Shown: positions 22,642 to 31,535 of the stretch, piece after piece
Layout of the letters: every line of letters starts with the position of its first letter
Numbering within the stretch: position 1 is the stretch's first letter
From: Pseudarthrobacter sp. ATCC 49987
GTDB taxonomy: Bacteria > Actinomycetota > Actinomycetes > Actinomycetales > Micrococcaceae
Assembly (NCBI RefSeq): GCF_009928425.1
Contig: NZ_JAABNS010000001.1
Span: forward strand, 1,488,001-1,552,000
DNA: 64,000 bases
Direction: 5' to 3'
The notes under the pieces: generated by a model
The model's database searches: none
What the model was told of the DNA's origin: nothing
What the model saw: only the letters and a program-made list of their open reading frames with translations
Program-made: the position numbers and the translations under genes

Positions 22642-23834
22642 TGCCGGCCGAACTGCAGGACCTGAAGTTCGTCCGGGATGCGGACGTCTACAAGGGTGGA
22701 ACCCTCGCCGGGCATCTGAACAGGACCGGCTTCGGCGGGGTCCGGTTCAGCTATGCCACGGAGTACCTCGCCGGCGGCGGCCCGGCCGTGTCCGTGTCCC
22801 TGCCACTGTCCGGTGCTGCCGTGGAATCCCCCGGGGGTGCACTGCCGGCGTTCTTTGCAGGGCTGCTGCCCGAGGGCCACCGGCTCACGGTCCTGAAGAA
22901 CGCGACCAAGACCAGCTTCGACGATGAGCTGACCCTGCTGCTGGCCGTGGGGGCTGATGTCCCCGGTGACGTGCAGGTGGTCCCGGCCGGCGAGGTCCCG
23001 GTGGATCCGCCCGCCCTTGCCGATACCTCGCGGCCGGAGACCCTGGATTTCTCGGCCCTGGTCAACGCCGTGGATCTCCACGGGCTGCCCGGAGTCCAGC
23101 GCAAGACCAGCGCCTCGATGCTGACCACACCACTGGCGGTCAAGGGCCACCGCTACCTGCTCAAACTGGACCCGCCGGAACACCCCCACCTCGTGGAGAA
23201 CGAGGCAGCGCACCTGCAGGGTGCCAGGGCGCTGAAGATCCCGGTGGCCAGGTGCTCGGTCATCGAAGACCGGAACGGACTACGGGGGCTGCTGGTGGAA
23301 CGGTTCGACCGGGTGAAAGGCCCGGCCGGGACCTGGGTCCGGCTGCCACTGGAGGACGGGACCCAGGTTCTGGGCCTGCCGCCGGCGTCCAAGTACGGCG
23401 TCAGTTCCGAAGACGTCGCGACAGCGCTCGCCGCCACGTGTACCGCACCGCTGGTCGCGAGCCGGAACCTGTACCTGCAGTTTGTCTTTGCCTGGCTGAC
23501 CGGCAACGGCGACCTGCACGCCAAGAACCTCGCGGTCCTGGGCAGCCCGCGCGGATTCGTGATGGCCCCGGTCTTCGATGTCCCCTGCACGCTGCTGTAC
23601 GGCGACGAGACGCTGGCGCTGCCGGTATCCGGCAAGACGCGCCACCTCAAAGCCAAGCACTGGGCGGAATTGGCCCGTTCCCTCGGCCTGCCGGAGCGGG
23701 CCGCCGCTGCCGCCAACCGGACGGCGCTCGCCGCGGCTGCCGTGATCCGGCTTGAAGACCTGCCCTTCACGGGTTCTCCGCTTCGCGGGGCGCAGCGTGA
23801 ACTCCGCTTCCGGCGCCGGGAACTGGCGGGCTGA
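22641..23834 (+). CDS. hipA: HipA-family serine/threonine kinase toxin
   Basis: The 397-aa protein has the HipA N-terminal domain (LAGHLNRTGFGGVRFSY, SVSLPLS, ALPAFFAGLLPEG) and kinase core: loop GVQRKTSASM near 151-160, the ATP-site Lys in YLLKLD, catalytic Asp291 in GNGDLHAKN and the metal-binding Asp in PVFDVP. All hallmark residues of an active kinase are present. E. coli HipA phosphorylates GltX and stalls translation; related toxins use other targets, so the target here is unknown. A 1-bp overlap couples its translation to hipB. Confidence 0.93.
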   Translation: MPAELQDLKFVRDADVYKGGTLAGHLNRTGFGGVRFSYATEYLAGGGPAVSVSLPLSGAAVESPGGALPAFFAGLLPEGHRLTVLKNATKTSFDDELTLLLAVGADVPGDVQVVPAGEVPVDPPALADTSRPETLDFSALVNAVDLHGLPGVQRKTSASMLTTPLAVKGHRYLLKLDPPEHPHLVENEAAHLQGARALKIPVARCSVIEDRNGLRGLLVERFDRVKGPAGTWVRLPLEDGTQVLGLPPASKYGVSSEDVATALAATCTAPLVASRNLYLQFVFAWLTGNGDLHAKNLAVLGSPRGFVMAPVFDVPCTLLYGDETLALPVSGKTRHLKAKHWAELARSLGLPERAAAAANRTALAAAAVIRLEDLPFTGSPLRGAQRELRFRRRELAG

Positions 23835-24007
23835 CCCGGGGTTCTGCGGCCCCGACCTCTTGCGCTGGCGCCCCGCCGGGGGAAGAATGCAGGGAAATTT
23901 GAAGCCGTGCCGCGGTCCTACACTTTCGGAGGTCGAGCATGCCTGCGAGCTTGCCTGTGGCGTCACCCCACACCGCAGCCCCATCGATGTTCCGGGGATG
24001 AGACCCG

Positions 24008-25063
24008 ATGGACACCTGGGGGCCCGGCCGGCACTTCAGCAGTGGCCGGCACACACATGAGTCTGCCCGGAGGGCCGGCCAGGGTTCGCCGGGGCTCATC
24101 GGCCGGATCCACCCGCAGCACCTGTTGGTGCTGGTTGCAGTCCTTGGCCTGATCGCGGCCGCGACAATCTACGCCACCATCCAGGGCCGGGAACCCGCCT
24201 ACGCCGGTGCTCCGCCGGCGTCGTCGGTGTCCCCCTCGCCGGCCCCCGCCGGGGAATCGGGACCGCTGCCGGCCACCGGCCCCGCCAGCGGTGCCGGATC
24301 GCCGTCGGCAGCACCCCCGGCGCCGGTCACGACGCCGGCCCCGGCGCCCGCCGTCGTCGCTCCGCCCGAGCCCGCCATCGGAGCGCCGCTGGACGCGGAA
24401 ATCAATGCCGTCATCCAGGCCAACAGCGGCTACCGGGTGGGCGTGGCCCTGATCGACGTGGCGGACGGCGTGGTCCACGAATATGGCGTGAGAACCAAGT
24501 TCGTGGCCGCGAGTACCGGGAAGATCCTCGCCGCCGCGGCGTACTACCATCTGGTGGAAACGGGCAAGGCCTCGCTCGGGACCCCGATGGGGGCGTCCAC
24601 CGCGGGCCAGCAGATCCGGCAGATGGTCCAGCAAAGCAACAACGAATCGTGGGCGCTGGTCCTGTCTGCGGTTGGCTACAGGGGTCTGACCAACTATGCC
24701 GCCTCGATCGGCATCCCCTACGACCGGTCGGTCAATGCCCTGACTCCGACGGAGATGGCAAGGACACTGGCCGAGCTCTACAGCGGACGGCTGCTCAACG
24801 CCGGGAACACCCGGCAGCTGCTGTCCTACATGCAGAACACCAACTACGAAGTGCTCATCCCCGCCGCCGTGCCTCCCGGGGTCAGCGTCTTCCACAAGTA
24901 CGGTCTGCTGAACGGATACCTGCACGACGCGAGCATTCTGGTGCAGGGGGAGCGGGCGTACGTGTTTGTGGTCTACACGCTTGGCCGGGACATGTCGGAC
25001 ATGGCGGCCCGGACCCGCGTCATCCACCAGCTCACCGGGACAGTCACCGCGGGGCTCTTCTGA
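24008..25063 (+). CDS. Membrane-anchored beta-lactamase-like serine hydrolase
   Basis: The 351-aa protein has a cytoplasmic N-terminus, a membrane segment at about 38-57, a Pro/Ala/Ser-rich linker (65-125) and an extracellular domain with class A beta-lactamase motifs: Ser169-Thr-Gly-Lys172 (SxxK), Ser210-Asn-Asn212 (SxN) and KYG near residue 297 in place of KTG. A Glu equivalent to the class A general base was not assigned. It probably acts on peptidoglycan or is a lactamase relative; resistance cannot be concluded. Position after hipBA seems incidental. ATG 24008 follows GGGGATGAG. Confidence 0.8.
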   Translation: MDTWGPGRHFSSGRHTHESARRAGQGSPGLIGRIHPQHLLVLVAVLGLIAAATIYATIQGREPAYAGAPPASSVSPSPAPAGESGPLPATGPASGAGSPSAAPPAPVTTPAPAPAVVAPPEPAIGAPLDAEINAVIQANSGYRVGVALIDVADGVVHEYGVRTKFVAASTGKILAAAAYYHLVETGKASLGTPMGASTAGQQIRQMVQQSNNESWALVLSAVGYRGLTNYAASIGIPYDRSVNALTPTEMARTLAELYSGRLLNAGNTRQLLSYMQNTNYEVLIPAAVPPGVSVFHKYGLLNGYLHDASILVQGERAYVFVVYTLGRDMSDMAARTRVIHQLTGTVTAGLF

Positions 25064-25123
25064 CGAAGCATCCGTTCCCCCGCAGGACACACAACCGTAG
25101 GCTGGAGAAGGGAGGTGAATGCC

Positions 25124-25315
25124 ATGAAAGCAGCCCAGGGAGACCGCATCATCATCCGGGGCCACACGGTCGAGTCATCGGACCGGCACGGGGAAATCCT
25201 GGAGGTCAAGGGGGCCGACGGCGCCCCGCCGTATCACGTCAGGTTCGACGACGGCCACGAGACCATCCTGTTCCCCGGCGGGGATTTCGTCGTCGAACGC
25301 AGCAAGACCGACTGA
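25124..25315 (+). CDS. DUF1918-domain small protein
   Basis: This 63-aa protein is a single SH3-like barrel: MKAAQGDRIIIRGHTVESSDRHGEILEVKG followed by PYHVRFDDGHETILFPGGDFVVE, the DUF1918 pattern widespread in actinobacteria. A strong Shine-Dalgarno GGGAGGTGA lies 5 bp before ATG 25124, so expression should be high. Function unknown; nucleic-acid or protein binding is possible from the fold. Confidence 0.88.
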   Translation: MKAAQGDRIIIRGHTVESSDRHGEILEVKGADGAPPYHVRFDDGHETILFPGGDFVVERSKTD

Positions 25316-25319
25316 CCCG

Positions 25320-26777
25320 CTAGAAGCTCGATGAACTCCCGGAGCCGGAGAAGCTCCCGCCGCTGCCGCCGTAGCCGGTGGTGCTGCCTCCGCCGCCCCG
25401 GGCACTGCCGACGCTGCTGACGCCGGTGTTGAAACCGGCGTTGAAGGTGGGCACGGAGAAGAAGTAGTACGCGGGATACACGGTGCCCAGGATGCTGGGC
25501 TCATACGTGCGCCCGTACTTGTCCTTGCTTCCGGCCTGCGCGCTCTCCATGTCCTTGCGCATGAGCCCGGCTTCCTTCTCGTTCTTGGCGAAGCCGGCAA
25601 TGACGGTATCTGCGTGGTTCTTGAGCAGCTCGGACAGGTGGGTCCGAGCATCACGCAGCCGGTCAAGGGCTGTCTCCGGCGTGATGGTGCCCTCCGCGAG
25701 TTCCGCGGTCCACTGTTCGAGGTCCCGGTGGCTTTCGTCCCGGAATGAGCGCAGGGCCGCCGCGGTCGCGGAATCACCCTCGGCGTGGCGCCTGCTGAGC
25801 ATCTGTTCGATCGCGGCCAGGTCGGCGCGGAAGGGAGCGAGTTGCCGGTCCCAGGCAGGGGCCCAGGCGGAGCCCCGGTTGAGCAGGGCGTTGGTGTCGG
25901 CGATGACGTCGTCGAGGGCGTCCAGTTCGGCGGCGGCGTCGGCGTAGCTCCGGACCAGCCGCAGGTTTGGCCGCTTGCTGAGATCCTTGGGGGACAGGGC
26001 GTGGACGCGGTTGGCGAGACCGGTGGCGGTGTTGTACTTCGCCATGAAGGTCCGGTGCTTCTCCAGCACGGTGCTGCCATAGCGGGAGGCGTCCGGGATG
26101 GTGCTGGCGTTGAGCTCGGTGACCTGGAGGTCCATGCTGACGCTGGAGTAGCTGGCGTCGCCGCGGGCCAGTTCCTTGCGGCAGGTGGTCCTCGTCCGCC
26201 AGCGCACGATCAGCCGCGCCGCTAAGCCTGCGACGGCGACCGCCACAGCGGTCCAGGCGGTGACGAGAAACGCCGTTGACCGGTACCACGGCTGGTTGAT
26301 CAGCTCGGCCCCGCCCTTGATGCCGGCTATGGTGCCGTCGGTCCACTGGGCATCGCGAAGGAGGTCCTTGGCGGCGTTCTGGATGTCCTCGCGCTGTTCC
26401 GGCGAGACCTTCCGGTCCTCACCCATGTAGGTGCCCACATGCCGGCCCACCGGGTCCAGGGCGAAGATGAAGAGCCCGTTCGCCCATTTCTGCCCGTCCT
26501 CGCTGATCCATTCCGGATGCTCGGACCGGGCAAAACGCAGGACCTCCTCGTTCAGGTTGTCCGACGATGAGCCGTTGTAGGTGTAGACGGCCACCTTGGT
26601 GGGCTGGTAGAAATCGATTGCCTGCACCGCCGGCAGGAGGGTGTTCCGGTCCAGGACCCCCGCCCGGTCCTCCACCACAATGTCGACGGGCGTGACGGCC
26701 AGCGCCGCCGGCCCGGCACCCGTCAGCCCGATCAGTACAAGAGCGAGCACGCCAACGACTTTCCGCACGATTCCCAT
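25320..26777 (-). CDS. TPM-like membrane protein with Gly/Ser-rich tail (DUF5129 type)
   Basis: The 485-aa protein starts with a signal peptide (MGIVRKVVGVLALVLIGLTG), then a TPM-like domain (VEDRAGVLDRNTLL, FYQPTKVAVYTYNG, WANGLFIFALDPVGRHVGTYMGED), a membrane segment (AFLVTAWTAVAVAVAGLAARLIV), a long helical cytoplasmic region (about 190-430) and a Gly/Ser-rich C-terminus. The first domain is exported and the helical part internal, similar to the DUF5129 group of Micrococcaceae. Function unknown. The longer frame is open upstream, but the ATG at 26777 gives the signal peptide. Confidence 0.75.
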   Translation of the reverse strand: MGIVRKVVGVLALVLIGLTGAGPAALAVTPVDIVVEDRAGVLDRNTLLPAVQAIDFYQPTKVAVYTYNGSSSDNLNEEVLRFARSEHPEWISEDGQKWANGLFIFALDPVGRHVGTYMGEDRKVSPEQREDIQNAAKDLLRDAQWTDGTIAGIKGGAELINQPWYRSTAFLVTAWTAVAVAVAGLAARLIVRWRTRTTCRKELARGDASYSSVSMDLQVTELNASTIPDASRYGSTVLEKHRTFMAKYNTATGLANRVHALSPKDLSKRPNLRLVRSYADAAAELDALDDVIADTNALLNRGSAWAPAWDRQLAPFRADLAAIEQMLSRRHAEGDSATAAALRSFRDESHRDLEQWTAELAEGTITPETALDRLRDARTHLSELLKNHADTVIAGFAKNEKEAGLMRKDMESAQAGSKDKYGRTYEPSILGTVYPAYYFFSVPTFNAGFNTGVSSVGSARGGGGSTTGYGGSGGSFSGSGSSSSF

Positions 26778-26916
26778 TTCCCGAGCGTAGTGCCTGCCGC
26801 GGGCGGCGTCGACGGACCCTGCCGCCCCGGGTGCCGGGGATTCGGTTAGGCTGGCCACGAATGGCACGGAAGGGGAAAGCTGCAGTGTTCGAGGATACTG
26901 AACGGCCGGGACAGCC

Positions 26917-27573
26917 ATGACGTCGACCACCCCCGTTGACGGGATGAGCGGCCTGGTCGGTCTTGCCGCGCGGGCCGTGGACGCGCTCGGCGAGTGGGGT
27001 GTGGGGCTCTTCACCCTGGCGGAGACGGTCTTCCCGCCCATTCCCAGCGAGGTCATCCTTCCCCTGGCCGGGTTCCTCACCCGGCAGGGGACCATGAACA
27101 TGGCCCTGGTACTGGTCACCAGCACGCTGGGTGCCTATGTCGGCGCGCTGCTGCTCTATTGGCTCGGTGCGCGGCTGGGGATGGAGCGGTCGATCCGCTG
27201 GCTGTCGAGGCTCCCGCTGATGGACCGGGAAGACTTTGAAAAGGCCGCCCGCTGGTTCAGCCGCCACGGCAGGTCAGCGGTCTTCTTCGGCAGGCTGCTG
27301 CCGGGAGTGCGCAGCCTGATCTCACTGCCCGCCGGTGCCGGGCGGATGCACCTGGGCACATTCACCGCGTTCACGGTCGCGGGGAGCGGGATCTGGAACG
27401 CGCTGCTGATCGGGCTGGGGGCATTGCTCGGGGAGCAGTACCGGCTCATCGACGAATACTCCCGATTCCTCAACTTTGCCGTCTACGCAGCCCTGGCCGC
27501 CGTCGTCGGTTCACTGGTCGTCAGGGGTGTCCGACGGCGGCGAAACTGCAGGTCAGGGCGGAATGGGGCCTAA
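26917..27573 (+). CDS. DedA-family membrane protein
   Basis: The 218-aa protein shows the DedA (SNARE-associated/VTT) pattern: ETVFPPIPSEVILPLAGFL (the acidic residue and Pro-rich re-entrant loop) and FGRLLPGVRSLISLPAGAGRMHLGTF, with basic residues needed for activity, plus several membrane helices. DedA members translocate phospholipids or undecaprenyl phosphate and affect membrane-potential homeostasis. Diverges from the TPM gene. Confidence 0.92.
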   Translation: MTSTTPVDGMSGLVGLAARAVDALGEWGVGLFTLAETVFPPIPSEVILPLAGFLTRQGTMNMALVLVTSTLGAYVGALLLYWLGARLGMERSIRWLSRLPLMDREDFEKAARWFSRHGRSAVFFGRLLPGVRSLISLPAGAGRMHLGTFTAFTVAGSGIWNALLIGLGALLGEQYRLIDEYSRFLNFAVYAALAAVVGSLVVRGVRRRRNCRSGRNGA

Positions 27574-27615
27574 AGACACCATGACGGCGGGCCCTGCCTG
27601 CTGCATACTGGCGGC

Positions 27616-28110
27616 ATGAGTCCAGAGGCGAACGAACCCGAGCCAGGCAAACCGGAACCGCACCGGCCGGACCGGACCCTGCTCGCCATTCTTGCCGCCA
27701 TAGCCGTGCTGGTGATCGTCGCCCTCATCGTGGTGTTCACCCGCGGCCAGCCGGCTCCGGTGGACGAGGCAACCCCCGCCGGGGTGGTCCAGCGGTATTC
27801 CGCTGCCGTGATCGCCGCGGACGAGGCCGCCGCAGCCGCCTACCTGACTGAGGCCGCCAAGGCCCGCTGCAACAGCAGCTTCGAACGGATGGCTGCGGAC
27901 AACCTCCGCGTCACCCTCGTCTCAACGACCGAGCGGCCGGCCTCCGCGGACGTCTGGGTGCTGATCACCGTCTCGGAGGGCGGCGGGCCGTTCGGAAGCG
28001 CCGAGTACCAGATGGAGGATGGCTTTGACCTCGTCAAAACAGGAGACAAGTGGCTGATCGACAGGGCTCCCTGGCAACTGACCGTGTGCCAGAACACGGC
28101 GGTGAAGTGA
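27616..28110 (+). CDS. Membrane-anchored NTF2-like hypothetical protein
   Basis: The 164-aa protein has a short acidic/Pro-rich cytoplasmic start, one membrane segment (LLAILAAIAVLVIVALIVVF, about 23-42) and an external domain with an N-terminal helix (ATPAGVVQRYSAAVIAADEAAAAAYL) and strands ending DGFDLVKTGDKWLIDRAPWQ, resembling the NTF2-like DUF4878 type. Two cysteines (RCNSS, TVCQN) may pair. Its TGA overlaps the ATG of the next gene, so they form an operon. Confidence 0.65.
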   Translation: MSPEANEPEPGKPEPHRPDRTLLAILAAIAVLVIVALIVVFTRGQPAPVDEATPAGVVQRYSAAVIAADEAAAAAYLTEAAKARCNSSFERMAADNLRVTLVSTTERPASADVWVLITVSEGGGPFGSAEYQMEDGFDLVKTGDKWLIDRAPWQLTVCQNTAVK

Positions 28111-29810
28111 TGAGCGCCGAATCCGTCGTGGGCTCGGCCCAGCGGACCGTCCGCCGCCTGATCACCTACCTGCTGCTGTTCGCCCTCGTGGTGGTCGCCG
28201 CCGTCGGACTCAGTGGACTGCTGGGACGGCTCCTCGTGGCCGGCACCGAGCTGGCCACGGGGGACGTGGCCGGGCTGGCGCGCTCGCTGGCCTTCGCCCT
28301 GATTGGCGGGCCGCTCGCCGCGCTCCTCTGGTGGGTTGTCTGGCGGCGCCTGGGGGATGAAGCAGAACGGGCATCCGTCGGCTGGGGCCTGTATTTGGCC
28401 GGCGCCTATGTGCTCTCGCTGATCCTGGCGACGAGCAACCTGCTGAGTACGCTAACCACGCTGATCGGCGGCCCGTCGCTGCAGTGGCGCCAGTCGCTGG
28501 CCACCGGTCTGGTGTGGGCGGCCGTCTGGGCCTGGCACCGGTGGATGTGGCGGCACCCCCGCAAGCGCCCGCTGGACCTGGCCGATGTTCCCACGGTGCT
28601 CGGCACCTACATCGGGCTGGTGGTCGGCGTCAGCGGCGCTGTCGGGGCCCTGTCCACCCTCCTGGATGCCGCCCTTCGGGGTGCCACGGCGGCCGCGACG
28701 GTGGGCAAGCCCTGGTGGGTTTCCGTGCTGCAGTCAATCGTCTGGGCCGTGGGCGGCGGCCTGGTCTGGTGGTGGCACTGGAAGCACGACGGCGGCCGGC
28801 TGCTGCGCACGGGACTCGCCAGCGTCGCGCTCATCGCCGTCGGCGTCCTGGGCGCCGGAGTGTTGACCCTTGGCGGTGCTGGAGTGGTGTTGTTCGTCCT
28901 GCTCCGGCTTGCCTTCGACCGTGTTGAAGCGATGGACTTGATGCTTGAGCCGCTGGCACCGGCCATCGCCGCCGCAGCTGTCGGCGCCCTCGTCTGGGTG
29001 TACCACCGGGGGCTGGCGCGCGGAAGTTCGGCAACCATCCGGCAGGGAAGCAGGCTGGTGACTTCCGGTGTCGCCCTGGTTGCCGCGGCCTCCGGGATCG
29101 GCGTGATCGTCAACGCTGCCCTCGCCATGGCGGCGACCCCGCTGGCGGGCTCCGGGACGCGCACGCTCCTGCTCGGCGGCATCAGTTCGCTCCTGGTCGG
29201 AGGCCCGGTCTGGTGGTTCACGTGGAAACCGCTTGGCCGGGAACCGGCCGTGACGCCGGGCACCGCCGGCGGCTCCGGGACCTGGCTGAACGCCCGGCGG
29301 GTCTACCTGATTGTTGTGTTCGGGCTCAGCGCCGTGGTTGCCGTCATCACCCTGCTGGTCATCGGGTACCGGATGTTCGAGTTCTACCTGGGCGACATCT
29401 CCGGCGGCAGCCTTGTGGACAGGATCCGGGCGCCGCTCGGATTGCTCGTGGCAACCGCCCTTGTCGCCGGCTACCATTTCGCCGTCTGGCGCCACGAGCG
29501 TGCCGTCCTCGCGGCGGCGGGCCCCGCCCGGAAGCGGACCATCGGGCACGTCGTCCTGGTGACCGGCGCCGACCCGGCACCGCTGCACCGGGTCATTGAG
29601 GACGTCACCGGCGCCGGCGTCACGGTGTGGAGACGGGCCGACGCCGGGCCTGTGTCCGGTGCAGCTGTGTCCGGTGCAGCTGCGGCACCGGCCGACGCGG
29701 CCCAGCTGGCCGGACGGCTGGCCGGGGCGCTCAAGGGCGTGACCGGGCGGCGGGTGCTCGTGACGGTCAGCCCCGACGGCGGGATCGACGTCATTCCGCT
29801 GCTGGGCTGA
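28110..29810 (+). CDS. Polytopic membrane protein (DUF5671-like)
   Basis: The 566-aa protein has about 11-12 hydrophobic segments in repeated two-helix units, each followed by a WWxxWRRL-type motif (WWVVWRRLGDEAER, WWWHWKHDGGRLL, WWFTWKPLGRE, VWRHERAVLAAAG), the DUF5671 pattern. The C-terminal ~90 residues are soluble, with a short tandem repeat SGAA-VSGAA encoded by a duplicated 15-bp unit near 29654-29683. Transport or signalling role unknown. Coupled to the upstream gene by a TGATG overlap. Confidence 0.75.
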   Translation: MSAESVVGSAQRTVRRLITYLLLFALVVVAAVGLSGLLGRLLVAGTELATGDVAGLARSLAFALIGGPLAALLWWVVWRRLGDEAERASVGWGLYLAGAYVLSLILATSNLLSTLTTLIGGPSLQWRQSLATGLVWAAVWAWHRWMWRHPRKRPLDLADVPTVLGTYIGLVVGVSGAVGALSTLLDAALRGATAAATVGKPWWVSVLQSIVWAVGGGLVWWWHWKHDGGRLLRTGLASVALIAVGVLGAGVLTLGGAGVVLFVLLRLAFDRVEAMDLMLEPLAPAIAAAAVGALVWVYHRGLARGSSATIRQGSRLVTSGVALVAAASGIGVIVNAALAMAATPLAGSGTRTLLLGGISSLLVGGPVWWFTWKPLGREPAVTPGTAGGSGTWLNARRVYLIVVFGLSAVVAVITLLVIGYRMFEFYLGDISGGSLVDRIRAPLGLLVATALVAGYHFAVWRHERAVLAAAGPARKRTIGHVVLVTGADPAPLHRVIEDVTGAGVTVWRRADAGPVSGAAVSGAAAAPADAAQLAGRLAGALKGVTGRRVLVTVSPDGGIDVIPLLG

Positions 29811-29828
29811 AAACCCGAAAGCCTGACC

Positions 29829-31523
29829 CTAGTCCAAGGCGAAGGCCCTCTTGTAGCTCCGCACCGCGTTGGTGACAGTGGGATAGAAGTGGTCCCGGCC
29901 GAACCGGCTGCTGACGCCGAATTGGATCAGGCGGTCCTTGATGGGACCCTTCATCTCGGCGAACACCATGCTGATCCCGCGCTTGGCGAGCTCGTCGTCG
30001 AGCGCCACGAGGTCATCCAGCGCTGTGGTGTCCAGGCCCGTGATGGCCTCGGACGCCACAATCACCCACCGCACCTGGTTCGGCGCGTTGGCCACAAGCG
30101 TCCTGATGTGTTCGGTGAAGACGGCGCCGTTGGCGAAGAACAGCGGGGCGTCGAAGCGTGCGATCACGAGTCCGGGGATGCGCTGGCCTTCGGGGTGCCG
30201 GCTCAGGTCGTGGTAACCGGGCACGTCCCCCACGCTGCCCAGCTCGGTGCGGTACGGGTCCAGGGCGCGGAGCACGAAGGCGATCAGGGACAGGCCGATG
30301 GCGATCACAATGCCTTGGAGCACCCCCACGAAGGCGACACCCAGGAAGGTGGCGACCAGCAACGCGGCCTCGGTCCGGCTCATCCTGAGCAGCCGGCGGA
30401 GCGTCTTCAGGTCAAGGATCGACGCCGCTGCAACCATCACGACGCCGGCCAGCACGGTGGAGGGCAGGTACGACGTCACCCCGGGCGCCAGGACCATAAA
30501 CAGCACCACGAGGACGGCCGCCACAACTCCGCCCAGCGGGCTCTTGGCACCGGCTTCGAGGGCGATCGGCGTGCGCGAGGTGCTGCCGGAAATCGGGAAC
30601 CCGCTGAAGAGGCCGCTGGCCACGTTCGCCACTCCGAGTGCACCCATTTCCTGGTTCCCGTTGACCTGGAGACCGCTGCGGGCCGCGAGGCTCTTGGAGA
30701 GCACCGAGGTATCGGCAAAGGCAATCAAGGCGATGCCCGCTGCCGGGCCGAGCAGGGCGAGGACATCCTCCAGGCTGACTCCGCCGAGGGCGGGCACCGG
30801 CAGGCCGCGGGGCAACGCGCCCACGGTGGGAAGCGCCGTCGTCAGGTTCAGGGCCGCGGTCAGCGCCGTGGCGGCCACGACGGCGATCAGCACGCCGGGA
30901 AGCTTCCACGGCAGGAAGCGGCACACGACGATGACGGCAATCGTCCCGGCCCCGAACAGCAAAGCGAGAGGATTGACGGCACCGCGGGCCACCGCCTGCG
31001 CGGTGCCCGTGGCCGTGTCGACGAGTGAGCCGGCGGAGGCCGGGATGCCGAGCAGCTTGGGCAACTGGCTCAGCATGATCGCAAGGGCGATTCCGTTGAG
31101 GTAGCCGACGCGGATGGGTTTGGAGAGCAGACTGGTGACGAAGCCCAGTTTGAAGATCCTGCCTGCCAGGAGCAGTCCGCCGATCAGCAGCGCCAGAACG
31201 CCGGCCAGGGCAACCGCGTGATCCGGGTCCTTGCCGGCGAGGGGCAGGACGGCGGCGGCGATCATCGGGGCCAGGCTGGAATCCGGGCCGATGATCAGAA
31301 CCCGGGAGGGCCCGAAGACCGCGTAGGCGAGCAGGGGGATGATCGAGGCGTACAGTCCCGTGACGGCCGGCAGCCCGGCGGCCTCGGCGTACGCCATACC
31401 GGCCGGAATGAGGAAGGCACTGAGGGCGGCGCCGGCAGCCAGATCGGATTTCAGCCAGGGACGCTCATAGTTCCGCACCATGCGCAGGCCGGGCGGGACT
31501 CTGAGTGCCCAAGCTCCGCGCAC
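29829..31523 (-). CDS. SulP-family anion permease with STAS domain
   Basis: The 564-aa protein begins KSDLAAGAALSAFLIPAGMAYAEAAGLPAVTGLYASI, the SulP signature at the first transmembrane segment, and has about ten more membrane segments, with GMASTSGFPISGSTSRTPIALEAGAKS-like loop motifs in the core. A C-terminal cytoplasmic STAS domain spans about 440-560 (GLVIARFDAPLFFANGA, GLDTTALDDLVALDDEL). Members move sulfate, bicarbonate or dicarboxylates; substrate is unknown here. There is no carbonic anhydrase or sulfate-assimilation gene beside it. Confidence 0.9.
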   Translation of the reverse strand: MRGAWALRVPPGLRMVRNYERPWLKSDLAAGAALSAFLIPAGMAYAEAAGLPAVTGLYASIIPLLAYAVFGPSRVLIIGPDSSLAPMIAAAVLPLAGKDPDHAVALAGVLALLIGGLLLAGRIFKLGFVTSLLSKPIRVGYLNGIALAIMLSQLPKLLGIPASAGSLVDTATGTAQAVARGAVNPLALLFGAGTIAVIVVCRFLPWKLPGVLIAVVAATALTAALNLTTALPTVGALPRGLPVPALGGVSLEDVLALLGPAAGIALIAFADTSVLSKSLAARSGLQVNGNQEMGALGVANVASGLFSGFPISGSTSRTPIALEAGAKSPLGGVVAAVLVVLFMVLAPGVTSYLPSTVLAGVVMVAAASILDLKTLRRLLRMSRTEAALLVATFLGVAFVGVLQGIVIAIGLSLIAFVLRALDPYRTELGSVGDVPGYHDLSRHPEGQRIPGLVIARFDAPLFFANGAVFTEHIRTLVANAPNQVRWVIVASEAITGLDTTALDDLVALDDELAKRGISMVFAEMKGPIKDRLIQFGVSSRFGRDHFYPTVTNAVRSYKRAFALD

Positions 31524-31535
31524 GGTGTCCCCTGG

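Noticed and set aside
24008..25063. Antibiotic-resistance beta-lactamase call
   Set aside because: Motifs are those of the serine-hydrolase fold, but the KTG is KYG and no general-base Glu was assigned; the protein is membrane-anchored with a linker, more like wall-associated relatives.
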